Shown here piece by piece: positions 35,030 to 44,433 of a DNA stretch of 64,000 nucleotides. The position numbers were made by a program, and so were the translations under genes. Origin of the DNA: Rhizobacter sp. Root404 (GTDB lineage Bacteria; Pseudomonadota; Gammaproteobacteria; Burkholderiales; Burkholderiaceae_C); the NCBI RefSeq assembly GCF_001425865.1, contig NZ_LMDS01000004.1:375515-439514 (forward strand), given 5' to 3'. Below the pieces are notes generated by a model that was given only the letters and a program-made list of their open reading frames with translations, was not told where the DNA came from and made no database searches. The stretch's first letter is position 1. Each line of letters starts with the position of its first letter.

Positions 35030-36183
35030 GACGTGACCGCCGCGCGCAGCGGATCGAGGAGTTCCGCGTTGTGCTCGCCGAGCGCCGGTGGCGGGCTGCG
35101 CAACGGCAGACCCGCGCCGGACAGGCGAAGCGGCGAGACGAACGTGCGCGTGACCTCGCCGTTCGGCAGCGTCAGCGGCTGCACCCACTGCATGTGCTCG
35201 ACCTGTGGATCGACCAGTACCTCGGAGTAGCTGTTGATCGGTGCGCTCGGCACACCGGCGGCCTGGAAGCGCTGGAGCCACAGGACCGTGTCGTCCTGCG
35301 TGAAGCGGGCCTCCAGGATCTCGAGCAGCGCATCCTGGTGCTTTGCGCGCAACGTCGGAGACGTGAAACGATCATCGGCCAACAGTTCGGGCATGGCGAC
35401 AACCTCGCAGACCGAGCGCCACAGCGCGTTGTTGCCCGCGGCCATGCCGAAGTAGCCGTCGCGGCTGCGGAACACCCGATAAGGCGCGTTGCGCGGGTGG
35501 GCGGAGCCGAGCGGCTGCGGATCGCGCCCGCTGCCGAAGTATTCGGAGGTCTGCAGGGCCGCGATGCCGAGCGTGGCGCCGAGCATCGGCACATCGAGGT
35601 GGGCGCCCTGCCCGGTCGCCTCGGCCTGGCGCAGCGCCGCAACGATCGCGAACGCGCCGTACAGGCCGGCCGAGAAATCGGCCAGCGGCACGCCACACTT
35701 CACCGGCGGCCGGCCGGCCTCGCCGGTCACGCTCATGATCCCGCTCATCGCCTGGATCGTCAGGTCGAAGCCGCCCTCCTGCGCGCGCGGGCCAGTCTGG
35801 CCGTAGGCCGAGATCGAGCAGAACACCAGCGCCGGCCGGATCGCCGCGAGCGCGGCGTAGCCGACGCCGAGCCGGTCCATCACGCCGGGCCGGTTATTCT
35901 CGATAAGCACATCGGCCTCGCGCACCAGCGCGCGCAGCAGGTCGCGGTCGGCCGGATCCTTCAGGTTCAGCGTCACCGAGCGCTTGTTGCGGTTCAGCGA
36001 GGCGAAGTTCTCGCTGTAGCCCTGGTTCAGCGGCGGCCAGCTGCGCAGCGTGTCGCCGCCTTCGGGATGCTCGACCTTGACCACGTCGGCGCCCATGTCG
36101 GCCAGCAGCATGCCGCAGTACGGGCCGGCGGCCACGTTGCAGACCTCGATCACACGCACGCCTTCGAGCGGCAGGGGGGTCAT
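35026..36183 (-). CDS. CaiB/BaiF family III CoA-transferase (second copy)
   Basis: A 385-residue class III CoA-transferase. The N-terminus EGVRVIEVCNVAAGPYCGML, the region VVKVEHPEGGD and FASLNRNKRSVTLNL are all family features. The catalytic Asp is expected in LIENNRPGVMDRLG or just after. It lies 31 bp after the FAD-linked oxidase gene and overlaps the crotonase gene. Family members transfer CoA from succinyl-CoA or another thioester to an acid. In Variovorax paradoxus TBEA6 the succinyl-CoA:3-sulfinopropionate CoA-transferase belongs to this class. Confidence 0.9.
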   Translation of the reverse strand: MTPLPLEGVRVIEVCNVAAGPYCGMLLADMGADVVKVEHPEGGDTLRSWPPLNQGYSENFASLNRNKRSVTLNLKDPADRDLLRALVREADVLIENNRPGVMDRLGVGYAALAAIRPALVFCSISAYGQTGPRAQEGGFDLTIQAMSGIMSVTGEAGRPPVKCGVPLADFSAGLYGAFAIVAALRQAEATGQGAHLDVPMLGATLGIAALQTSEYFGSGRDPQPLGSAHPRNAPYRVFRSRDGYFGMAAGNNALWRSVCEVVAMPELLADDRFTSPTLRAKHQDALLEILEARFTQDDTVLWLQRFQAAGVPSAPINSYSEVLVDPQVEHMQWVQPLTLPNGEVTRTFVSPLRLSGAGLPLRSPPPALGEHNAELLDPLRAAVTS

Positions 36184-36214
36184 TCGGATTCCTTGTTCAT
36201 CGTCGTCGTTGTCG

Positions 36215-37627
36215 TCATGCGGGGTAGAGCTTGCCGGGGTTCATGATGCCAGTCGGATCGAGCGCGCGCTTGATCGTCTTCATCACCTCGACCGCCGCGC
36301 CGTGCTCGGTGCGCAGGTGCACGATCTTGTGCAGCCCGATGCCGTGCTCGCCGCTGCAGGTGCCGCCCATCTCGATCGCGCGCCGCGTGACGCGGAACGC
36401 CAGCGCCTCGGCGCGCGCGCACTCGTCGGCATCGGCCGGGTCGTGCAGGATGCCGAGGTGGAAGTTGCCGTCGCCCACGTGGCCGACGATCGGCGCGAGC
36501 AACCCGCTGGCCGCGATGTCGGCCTGCGTCGCAAGCAGGCAGGCCGGCAGTTCGGAGATCGGCACGCAGACGTCGGTCGCCATGTTCTTCTTGCCCGGCG
36601 CCATCGCCATCGCCGCGTGGTACGCGTTGTGGCGCGCCTTCCAGAGGCGGTTGCGGTCCTCGGGCCGCGTCGCGAACTCGAAGCGGCTGCCGCCGAACTC
36701 GGCCGCGATCGCCTGCATCGCCTCGGCGTCCTCGGCCGCGCCGGCGAGGCTGCCGTGGAACTCCAGGAACAGCGTCGGCTTCTCGGCGTAGTCGAGCTTG
36801 GAGTAGGCGATGCAGGCGCGCATCCGCACCTCGTCGAGCAGCTCGATGCGCGCGACGCGCAGCCCCGACTGCATGGCCGCGACGGCCGCGCCGATCGCGC
36901 CGTCCAGGTCCGCGAACTGGCAGACGGCCGCGACGATGGACTCGGGCACCGGGTGCAGCCGCACCTGGATCTCGGTGATCACGCCGAGCGTGCCCTCGCT
37001 GCCGATGTAGAGGTGCGTCAGGTCCAGCCCGGCCGAGGATTTGCGCGCGCGCCCGCCGGTGTGGATCACCTGCCCGTCGGGCGTGACCACGGTCAGGCCG
37101 AGCACGTTCTCGCGCATCGTGCCGTAGCGGACGGTGTTGGTGCCGGACGCGCGCGTCGCCGCCATGCCGCCGAGCGTGGCGTTGGCGCCGGGGTCGACGG
37201 TGAAGAACAGCCCGGTGTCGCGCACCGCCGCGTTCAGCGCCTCGCGCGTGACGCCCGCCTGCACGCGGCAGTCCATCGATTCGGCCGAGACCGACAGCAC
37301 CTGGTCGAGCCGCGACAGGTCGAGCGAGACGCCGCCGTGCAGCGCCGCCAACTGCCCTTCGAGCGACGAGCCCGCGCCGTACGGCACCACCGGCACGCCG
37401 TGCGCGTGACACAGCCTGAGGATGGCCGCGACCTCGTCGTTGCCGTTCGGGAACACGACCACGTCAGGCATGCCGCAGGCCGGCAGCCCCTCGCCGTGGC
37501 TGTGCTGCTCGCGCAGCGCCTGGCCGGTGACGGCACGCGGGCCGAGCAGCTCGGCCAGGCCGCGCAACACCGCCTGCAGCGCTGGAGCGTCGGGCCGCTC
37601 GAACGCGACCGCCGTGGCCGCGTCCAT
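36215..37627 (-). CDS. FAD-linked oxidase, GlcD/D-lactate dehydrogenase type
   Basis: A 470-residue PCMH-type flavoprotein. FAD-binding features include VPYGAGSSLEGQ and DPGANATLGGMAATRASG. The C-terminal cap has the metal-binding GHVGDGNFH and CSGEHGIG. Members oxidise D-2-hydroxy acids (lactate, glycolate, 2-hydroxyglutarate) to keto acids. ATG 37627 overlaps the aldehyde dehydrogenase stop by 1 bp; a longer reading upstream is not supported. The enzyme may supply the 2-keto acid used by the ThDP enzyme of the operon. Confidence 0.9.
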   Translation of the reverse strand: MDAATAVAFERPDAPALQAVLRGLAELLGPRAVTGQALREQHSHGEGLPACGMPDVVVFPNGNDEVAAILRLCHAHGVPVVPYGAGSSLEGQLAALHGGVSLDLSRLDQVLSVSAESMDCRVQAGVTREALNAAVRDTGLFFTVDPGANATLGGMAATRASGTNTVRYGTMRENVLGLTVVTPDGQVIHTGGRARKSSAGLDLTHLYIGSEGTLGVITEIQVRLHPVPESIVAAVCQFADLDGAIGAAVAAMQSGLRVARIELLDEVRMRACIAYSKLDYAEKPTLFLEFHGSLAGAAEDAEAMQAIAAEFGGSRFEFATRPEDRNRLWKARHNAYHAAMAMAPGKKNMATDVCVPISELPACLLATQADIAASGLLAPIVGHVGDGNFHLGILHDPADADECARAEALAFRVTRRAIEMGGTCSGEHGIGLHKIVHLRTEHGAAVEVMKTIKRALDPTGIMNPGKLYPA

Positions 37628-39057
37628 CAGGCCTCGTGCCCGAACATCGACTTGATCTCGAGGAAGTCCTCGATGCCGAAGCGCCCCCACTCGCGGCCGT
37701 TGCCTGATTGCTTGTAGCCGCCGAACGCCGCGGCCCGGTCCACGCCCGCGCCGTTGATGTGGACCATGCCCGCGCGCAGCCGCCGCGCGACGCGGCGGGC
37801 GTGGTCTAGGTCGCCCGAACTCACATAGCTGGACAGCCCGTAGACCGTGTCATTGGCGATCGCGACCGCGTCGTCCTCGTCGGTGTAGGGCAGGATCGCC
37901 AGCACCGGGCCGAATACCTCCTCGCGCGCGATCGTCATTTCGTTGCGCACGCCGGCGAAGATCGTCGGCTTGACGTAGTAGCCGGTGCCCAGCCCCTCGG
38001 GCCGGCCGGTGCCGCCCGCGACCAGCTCGGCGCTCTCGTCAATGCCTTGCTGGATCAGCCCCTGGATCTTGGCGAACTGAGCCGCGCTGATCACCGGGCC
38101 GAGCACGGTGCCCTCGGTGCGCGGGTCGCCAACCACGACCTGCGCCGCGACCTCGCGCGCGATCGCCACGGCCTCGGCATGCCGATCCTTGGGCACCAGC
38201 AGGCGGGTCGGCGCGTTGCACGACTGGCCGCTGTTGTTGAAGCAGGCGCGCACGCCGTGCGTGACCGCACGCTTGAAATCGGCGTCGCCGAGGATGATGT
38301 TGGGCGACTTGCCGCCCAGTTCCTGGTGCACGCGCTTGACGCTGTCGGCCGCGGCCTTCGCGACCAGCACGCCGGCGCGCGTGGAGCCGGTGAACGAGAC
38401 CATGTCCACGTCCGGGTGGCTGGCCATGCGCGTGCCGACCACCGCGCCGTCGCCGTTGACGAGGTTGAACACGCCCGGCGGCACGCCCGCCTCGTCGAGG
38501 ATCTCGGCGAAGATCAGCGCCGAGATCGGCGACATCTCGCTGGGCTTGAGCACCATCGTGCAGCCGGCCGCGAGTGCGGCCGCGACCTTGCAGCCGACCT
38601 GGTTCATCGGCCAGTTCCACGGCGTGATCAGCGCGCACACGCCGACCGGCTCGCGCACCACGCGGGTCTTGTTGACGACCTCGTCGAACGCATGCTCCCG
38701 CAGCACCGACAGCGCCTCGCGCAGGTGTGCCAGCCCCGCCGCCGCGTGCGCCTGGCGCGCCAGTGCGAGCGGTGCGCCCATCTCGCGCGAGATCGCTTCG
38801 GCCAGCTCGCCCTGGCGCCGCTCGTAGACCGCGATCACGCGTTCGAGCAGCGCGACGCGCTCCTCGCGCGTCGACATGCCGAAGCTCGCGAACGCGCGGC
38901 GCGCGGCGGCGACGGCGTCGTCCACGTCCTGCGCCGAGCCCATGGCGATGGATGCGAACGGCTGCTCGGTCGACGGGTCGATCACATCGACCCGGGTCGT
39001 GCCGTGCGGCGCGCGCCACGCGCCATCGATGTAGAACTGGAGCGAATGGTCGGTCAT
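37627..39057 (-). CDS. NAD(P)-dependent aldehyde dehydrogenase
   Basis: A 476-residue ALDH. N148 in TPWNWP, E246 in ELGGKSP and the nucleophile C280 in NNSGQSC are all present. ATG 39057 overlaps the molybdenum enzyme stop (ATGA). The protein is close in length to the betaine/lactaldehyde-type enzymes. An aldehyde formed by the ThDP decarboxylase or the class II aldolase is a reasonable substrate. Confidence 0.93.
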   Translation of the reverse strand: MTDHSLQFYIDGAWRAPHGTTRVDVIDPSTEQPFASIAMGSAQDVDDAVAAARRAFASFGMSTREERVALLERVIAVYERRQGELAEAISREMGAPLALARQAHAAAGLAHLREALSVLREHAFDEVVNKTRVVREPVGVCALITPWNWPMNQVGCKVAAALAAGCTMVLKPSEMSPISALIFAEILDEAGVPPGVFNLVNGDGAVVGTRMASHPDVDMVSFTGSTRAGVLVAKAAADSVKRVHQELGGKSPNIILGDADFKRAVTHGVRACFNNSGQSCNAPTRLLVPKDRHAEAVAIAREVAAQVVVGDPRTEGTVLGPVISAAQFAKIQGLIQQGIDESAELVAGGTGRPEGLGTGYYVKPTIFAGVRNEMTIAREEVFGPVLAILPYTDEDDAVAIANDTVYGLSSYVSSGDLDHARRVARRLRAGMVHINGAGVDRAAAFGGYKQSGNGREWGRFGIEDFLEIKSMFGHEA

Positions 39058-41318
39058 GCGGTGGTCTCCTGAAGTCGGTGGGTCTCGATCGAGACGAGGC
39101 AGGTGTGCGCCGAGCAGCCCTGGCCGAAGTGCGACGTGCCCTTGTCCAGCGTGAGCACGTTGGGGTTGCCGGAGCGCTCGAGCGGGTTCTCGCCTTCGTC
39201 GGCCGGGTCGTACCAGGCGCCGGTCGGCAGCACCGCGACGCCGGGGCGCACGGTGTCGACGACGCAGGCGCTCGCCAGGCACTGGCCGCGCGCGTTGAAC
39301 AGGCGCACGACGGCGCCGTCCTCGATGCCGAAGCGGCGCGCATCGGCCGGGTTGAGCCAGACCTGCTCGCGGCCGTCGCGCTTGCTGGCCTGCGCGGCCG
39401 GCGCGTCGTCGAGCTGGCTGTGCAGCTTGCCCTGAGGCTGACGCGACATCAGGTGCAGCTGGTCTGGCGCGGCGCGGCCCAGCCACTCGGCCGGCTCCAG
39501 CCACGCCGGGTGCGGCGGGCAGTCGGCCAGCTGCAGGCCTTCCAGCTCGCGGCTGTAGAGCACGATGCGGCCGCTCTCGGTGGCCAGCGGGTGCGCGGCC
39601 GGGTCGGCGCGGAAGCGGTCGAGGAAGACATGGTTCGAGCGCGTCGGCACGCGCGCCGCGCCCTCCGCCCAGAAAGCTTCGAACGCGGGCATCGGGTGCT
39701 TGAGCCGGCGCTCGGCGTCCTCGCGCGTCAGGTCGTACATCAGGCGGATCCACGCCATCTCGTCGCGACCCTCGCTGAACGCGGGCTCGACGCCCAGCTC
39801 GTCGGCGATGTGGCGGAAGATGTCGTAGTCGTTGCGCGCCAGGCCGAGCGGCGCGATCGCCTGCTGCATCGCGATCAGGTGGTCGGAGCGCTTGTTGCCG
39901 GAGATGTCGTTGCGCTCGATCGAGCTGGTCGCGGGCAGCACGATGTCGGCGCGCCGGGCGGTCGCGGTCCAGACCGGGTCCTGCACGACGATGGTCTCGG
40001 GGCGCGCCCACGCGCGGCGCAGCCGGTTCAGGTCCTGGTGGTGGTGGAAGGGGTTGCCGCCGGCCCACAGCACGAGGCGGGTGTCGGGGTAGGTGCGGGT
40101 CTGGCCTTCGTAGGTGAAGGTCTGCCCCGGGTTCAGCAGCAGGTCGGAGATGCGCGCCACCGGGATGAAATCGGCAGTCGGGTTGCGGCCCTGCGGCAGC
40201 GACGGCGAGCGCGAGACCGCCATCGGCGCGCCCACGCCGCCGAGCGAGGCGTAGCCGAAGCCGACCCCGCCGCCCGGCAGCCCGATCTGGCCGATCGCCG
40301 AGGCCAGGCCGAGCGCGGCCCAGAACGGCTGCTCGCCGTGGTCGGCGCGCTGCAGGCTCCAGCTGACCGTGATCATCGTGCGCGTCGCGACGACGCGGCG
40401 CGCCAGCTCGCGGATGCGTTCGGCGTCGATCTCGCAGATCGCGGCGGCCCAGGCGGCGTTCTTCACGACGCCGTCCTGCGCGCCGTTCAGGTAGCCGATC
40501 AACTCCTCGCCGCCGCTGCAGCAGCGCGCGAGGAAATCGCGGTCGTGGTGGCCGGCGGCGACGATCTCGCCGGCCAGGCCGAGCATCAGCGCGGTGTCGG
40601 TGTTCGGGCGCACCGGCCACCACTCGGCCGGCACCCAGTCGGGGATGTCGTCGCGCACCGGCGAGACCAGCACCACGCGCACGCCGCGCGCGACCATCGT
40701 GCGCAGATTCTGCTCGAGCGTGTGGCGCGCGATGCCGCCGGCCTCGCTCTGCGCGGTGCGCGGCGAGAGCGCGCCGAACACGATCACCGTCTCGGCATGC
40801 TCGGCCACGGAATCGAGCGTGTTCGCGCCGCCGCCGCAGGCCTCGGCGTCGCCGAGCGTGTGGCGAAGGATCACCGGGCCGGCAGCGATGCTGTAGGTGT
40901 CGACATGGCCGGTGTAACCGCCGACGAGGTTCATCATTCGCTTCAGCTGCGAGGACGCGTGGTGGAAGCGCCCGCAGCTCGTCCAGCCGTACGAGCCCGC
41001 GAAGATCGAGCCGTTGCCGTGCTTGGTGCGCACGCGGTCGATCTCGCCGGCGACGAGCTTCGCGGCCTCGTCCCAGCCGACCGGCACGAATTTGTCGCCG
41101 GGCGCGCGCGGCCCCGGGCCGCGGTGCCTGAGCCACGACTCGCGCACCATCGGCTGCGCGATGCGGTAGGTCGGGTCGGCCCAGTGCCGCACCGAGTGGA
41201 TGATGGGCGACGGCGCCGGGTCGCCGGCGAAGGGCTCGGCGCCGATCACGCGGCCGTCCTCAACCAGCAAGGTGTACGCGCCCCAGTGGCTGCAGTGGCT
41301 GAATCGCTGGATGCTCAT
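39054..41318 (-). CDS. Molybdopterin (bis-MGD) oxidoreductase, BisC/TorA-like
   Basis: A 754-residue DMSO-reductase-family catalytic subunit. The segments FAGSYGWTSCGRFHHASSQL and LVGGYTGHVDTYS resemble biotin sulfoxide and TMAO reductases, in which a Ser coordinates Mo (here near TYSIAAG). There is no N-terminal Fe-S cysteine set and no Tat signal, so it should be cytoplasmic and take electrons directly from a soluble donor. A Mo reductase amid sugar- and acyl-CoA-type enzymes is unusual. Its substrate (S-oxide, N-oxide or other) is unknown. Confidence 0.87.
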   Translation of the reverse strand: MSIQRFSHCSHWGAYTLLVEDGRVIGAEPFAGDPAPSPIIHSVRHWADPTYRIAQPMVRESWLRHRGPGPRAPGDKFVPVGWDEAAKLVAGEIDRVRTKHGNGSIFAGSYGWTSCGRFHHASSQLKRMMNLVGGYTGHVDTYSIAAGPVILRHTLGDAEACGGGANTLDSVAEHAETVIVFGALSPRTAQSEAGGIARHTLEQNLRTMVARGVRVVLVSPVRDDIPDWVPAEWWPVRPNTDTALMLGLAGEIVAAGHHDRDFLARCCSGGEELIGYLNGAQDGVVKNAAWAAAICEIDAERIRELARRVVATRTMITVSWSLQRADHGEQPFWAALGLASAIGQIGLPGGGVGFGYASLGGVGAPMAVSRSPSLPQGRNPTADFIPVARISDLLLNPGQTFTYEGQTRTYPDTRLVLWAGGNPFHHHQDLNRLRRAWARPETIVVQDPVWTATARRADIVLPATSSIERNDISGNKRSDHLIAMQQAIAPLGLARNDYDIFRHIADELGVEPAFSEGRDEMAWIRLMYDLTREDAERRLKHPMPAFEAFWAEGAARVPTRSNHVFLDRFRADPAAHPLATESGRIVLYSRELEGLQLADCPPHPAWLEPAEWLGRAAPDQLHLMSRQPQGKLHSQLDDAPAAQASKRDGREQVWLNPADARRFGIEDGAVVRLFNARGQCLASACVVDTVRPGVAVLPTGAWYDPADEGENPLERSGNPNVLTLDKGTSHFGQGCSAHTCLVSIETHRLQETTA

Positions 41319-41334
41319 GGCGGTGTCTCCTCGC

Positions 41335-42882
41335 TCAGATCACGGCCTCGATCAGGAACGGGCCGCGGCTCGCGAACGCGCGCTTCAGCAGGTCGACGAA
41401 GGCCTCGGCGCTGTCAGCGCGTGCCGCCTCCACGCCCATGCCCTTGGCGAGGTGCACCCAGTCGAGCGCCGGGTCGTCCAGGTCGAGCATGCGGCGCGCG
41501 TTGCGGCCCGGCTCGCCGGCGCCGACGTTCTTCAGTTCGTTGTGCAGGATCGCGTAGCGGCTGTTCGCGAACACGATGGTCACCACGTCGAGCCGCTCGC
41601 GCGCCTGCGTCCACAGCGCCTGCACCGTGTACATGCCGCTGCCGTCGGCCTGCAGCGTGACGACCTTGCGCTGCGGGCAGGCCACGGCCGCGCCGGTGGC
41701 CAGCGGGATGCCGATGCCGATCGCGCCGCCGGTCAGCTGCAGGAAATCGTGCGGCCGCGCGCCGTAGGTCGGCTTGAAGAAGTTGCGGCCCGACGAGACC
41801 GATTCGTCGACGACGATCGCGTGCTCCGGCATCAGCGCGGTCAGGGCCTGCGCGATCGCGTCCGGCGTGAGCCGGCCGGTGGGCAGCGCGGCGTCGGCCC
41901 GCGCGGCGAGCTCGGGGAACACGTCACGGCCGATGCCGAGTTCGTCGGCGAGCGCCTGCAGCGCGGCGCCGAGGTCGACATCGCGCCCCGCCATCTCGAT
42001 CACCTCGCAGTCGGCCGGCAGCATGCTGCTCGGCTTGTCCGGGAACAGGAAGAACGCGACCGGCGCCTTGGCACCGACCAGGATCACCTGCTCGGTCTGC
42101 GCGAAGGTGGCGAGCGCCTGGTCGACGTTGTACGGCACGCGGTCGATCGGCACGCGGCCGGCGCCGCGCTCCATGCGCGCGTTCGATTGCTGGGCCATCA
42201 GCCGCGCGGCGCTGTGGCGCGCGATGCGGCTCGCGAGTTCGAGCGCCGGCCCGCGCAGCGCGTGGCCGGACAAGAGGATCGTGGTGCTTCGGCCGCTGCG
42301 CAGCGCGCGCGCGGCGAGCGTGATCTGCGCCGGATCGGGCGCGCGCGGCGCCGCGAGCGGCACCTCGACGGCGGCGCTCGCGGTCTCGTCCCACGCGGCA
42401 TCGGCGGGCAGGATCAGCGTCGCGATCTGGTGCGGCCAGGCCATCGCCGCGCCGATCGCGGCGGCGGTGTCGCGGCCCACTTCGTCGGCCGAGGCGGTGC
42501 GCTGCACCCAGTTCGACATCGGCCGCGCGAGCGACTCGATGTCGCTGGTCAGCGGCGCGTCGTACGGCAGGTGCTCGGCCGGGTGTTCGCCGACGATGTT
42601 GACGACTGGCGAGAACGCGCGCCGCGCGTTGTGCAGGTTCGCCAGGCCGTTCGCGAGGCCGGGGCCGAGGTGCAGCAGCGTCGCGGCCGGCTTGTCGGCC
42701 ATGCGCGCGTAGCCGTCGGCCGCGCCGGTCACGACCCCCTCGAACAGGCCGAGCACGCAGCGGATGCGCGGGTTGCGGTCGAGCGCCGCGACGAAATGCA
42801 TCTCGGAGGTGCCGGGGTTGGCGAAGCAGACGTCAACGCCGTTCGCCAGCAGGGTCTCGCAGAGCAGATCCGCGCCGTTCAT
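41335..42882 (-). CDS. ThDP-dependent decarboxylase/acetolactate synthase-like enzyme
   Basis: A 515-residue ThDP enzyme. The catalytic Glu48 lies in GLFEGVVTGAADGYARM. The Mg-ThDP motif is the variant ADGSGMYTVQ followed ~25 residues later by FANSRY. The protein is shorter than IlvB and lacks its FAD-binding insertion by inspection, closer to benzoylformate or sulfo/phosphonopyruvate decarboxylase-like proteins. ATG 42882 overlaps the kinase stop (ATGA). A 2-keto acid to aldehyde conversion would feed the ALDH encoded downstream; the exact substrate is inferred. Confidence 0.85.
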   Translation of the reverse strand: MNGADLLCETLLANGVDVCFANPGTSEMHFVAALDRNPRIRCVLGLFEGVVTGAADGYARMADKPAATLLHLGPGLANGLANLHNARRAFSPVVNIVGEHPAEHLPYDAPLTSDIESLARPMSNWVQRTASADEVGRDTAAAIGAAMAWPHQIATLILPADAAWDETASAAVEVPLAAPRAPDPAQITLAARALRSGRSTTILLSGHALRGPALELASRIARHSAARLMAQQSNARMERGAGRVPIDRVPYNVDQALATFAQTEQVILVGAKAPVAFFLFPDKPSSMLPADCEVIEMAGRDVDLGAALQALADELGIGRDVFPELAARADAALPTGRLTPDAIAQALTALMPEHAIVVDESVSSGRNFFKPTYGARPHDFLQLTGGAIGIGIPLATGAAVACPQRKVVTLQADGSGMYTVQALWTQARERLDVVTIVFANSRYAILHNELKNVGAGEPGRNARRMLDLDDPALDWVHLAKGMGVEAARADSAEAFVDLLKRAFASRGPFLIEAVI

Positions 42883-44414
42883 GGGGTGTGTCCTGGTGAG
42901 TCGCCGGCGAGTTCGCGGGCTTGCTGCTGGAGCGCGACCAGCTCGGGCCACATCGGTCCGAGCACATCGATCAGGCGCTTGTAGAGGTCGAACTTGCGGT
43001 CGAGGAAGCGGGCGTGCGCGCCGGGTGTCGGGGCATCGATCCTGCTGTCGCCGGCGAGCCAGCGTGCGCCGAGCTCGCGCATCGCCACACCACCGAGGTG
43101 GTGACCGGCAATCAGCCCGATGCCGACCAGCCCGGCGTGCGGCGAGGCCGGCCGCAGCACCCGACGGCCGAGCACGGTGGCGAGCAGCGCGGCGAAGGTG
43201 TCGTCGTGCGCGAGCCCGCCGCCGAACGCGACCGCCCCGCCGTCGTCGCCCAGGCTGTCATGGCTGAGGCGGGCGTTGAACGCGAGCGCCTCGCGCGCCG
43301 CCCAGGCGAGCTCGGCCGCATCGGTCGCGGCGCACAGGCCGATCAGGCTGGCGCGCGCGTTCGGGTCGGTCAGCGGCGCGCGCTCGCCGCCCGGCTCGAA
43401 GAACGGGTGCAGCACCACGCCCGACGGCGCGCACACCGACGCGCTCGGTGCCGCCGGCTGGCCGAGCAGCGCGCGCATGTGGCGCAGCGTGGTCGTGCCG
43501 TTGAAGCCGGCATGGATGCAGAAGTACGCGCCAGGCACGATCGAGGCCTGCAGCATCGCGCCGCGCGGGCGTGCCGGCAGCGCCGCGGCGCTCGCGAAAT
43601 GGCCGACGTGGATCGCGCTGGTGCCGAAGATCGACGCGCGGTTCACGCCGTCGAGCACGCCGACGCCGACGCCGATCGCGGTGGCCTGCACGTCGCTCGG
43701 CCCGAGCATCACCGGCAGGCCGGTCGGCAGGCCGAGCGCGGTGGCGGCCGCGGCGGTCAGCGGGCGCGGGCTGTCGGCGATGGTCGCGAGCGCGGGCAGG
43801 CGTTCGCGCAGCCCCTGCAGGCCGAGCAGGCGCGGGATCTCGTCGGCCACGCATTGGCGGCGCCAGTCGCCCCAGGTCAGCATCGCGGTCGATGGCTCGC
43901 AGCCGAACTTGCCGGTCAGCCCGTGGAACAGCCACTCCTTCGCGCGCAGCACGTGCGCGATGCGGGCGTAGCGCTGCGGGTCGTGGCGCTGCAGCCAGAG
44001 CAGCTGGATCGATGGCGAGGCGAGTGTTGGCTGCGTGCCGGTGATCTCGGCGATCGCGGCCAGCGTGCCGGCGGCCTCCAGCTCGGCGAGCAGCGCGCCG
44101 GCGCGACCGTCGAGCCAGGTCGAGGCCAGGCCGAGCGGCTGGCCCTGCGCGTCGAGCGGCCACACGCCCTCGCCCTGCCCGGTGACGATCAGCCCGCGCG
44201 GCTGGCCGCGGCCGCGCGCGCGCTCGGTGCAGGCGCGCAGCGTCTGCCAGGCCTCGTCGCGCGTGACCGCCATGTCCTGCTCGGCGCGCACGCCGTCGCG
44301 GCGCAGCGCACCGTTCGGCATCTCGTGCAGCGCGACCAGTTCGCCATCGAGCGTGAAGGCCGCGGCCTTGACCGCCGTGGTGCCGGCGTCGAGGCAGAAG
44401 ATCAGGTCGGCCAC
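42879..44414 (-). CDS. FGGY-family carbohydrate kinase
   Basis: A 511-residue kinase of the FGGY/ASKHA fold. The phosphate loop LDAGTTAVKAAAF starts the N-domain, and GGGLAHDDTFAALLATVLGR and the preceding GDDGGAVAFGG belong to the C-domain ATP site. Start is GTG 44414; no better codon is near. It lies 19 bp after the class II aldolase. A kinase-aldolase pair commonly handles ketoses such as L-fuculose or L-ribulose, or related polyol-derived sugars. Confidence 0.88.
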   Translation of the reverse strand: MADLIFCLDAGTTAVKAAAFTLDGELVALHEMPNGALRRDGVRAEQDMAVTRDEAWQTLRACTERARGRGQPRGLIVTGQGEGVWPLDAQGQPLGLASTWLDGRAGALLAELEAAGTLAAIAEITGTQPTLASPSIQLLWLQRHDPQRYARIAHVLRAKEWLFHGLTGKFGCEPSTAMLTWGDWRRQCVADEIPRLLGLQGLRERLPALATIADSPRPLTAAAATALGLPTGLPVMLGPSDVQATAIGVGVGVLDGVNRASIFGTSAIHVGHFASAAALPARPRGAMLQASIVPGAYFCIHAGFNGTTTLRHMRALLGQPAAPSASVCAPSGVVLHPFFEPGGERAPLTDPNARASLIGLCAATDAAELAWAAREALAFNARLSHDSLGDDGGAVAFGGGLAHDDTFAALLATVLGRRVLRPASPHAGLVGIGLIAGHHLGGVAMRELGARWLAGDSRIDAPTPGAHARFLDRKFDLYKRLIDVLGPMWPELVALQQQARELAGDSPGHTP

Positions 44415-44433
44415 GTTGTGCCCAGGCGAACGC

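Noticed and set aside
39057..41136. N-terminal extension of the aldehyde dehydrogenase frame into the Mo gene
   Set aside because: The extension is the Mo gene read out of frame; the ALDH family N-terminus begins at MTDHSLQFYIDGAW with an ATGA overlap.
38727..41660. 977-codon plus frame opposite the molybdopterin gene
   Set aside because: No recognisable domain and very high Arg/Ala content; it is produced by the GC-rich codon pattern of the minus-strand gene.
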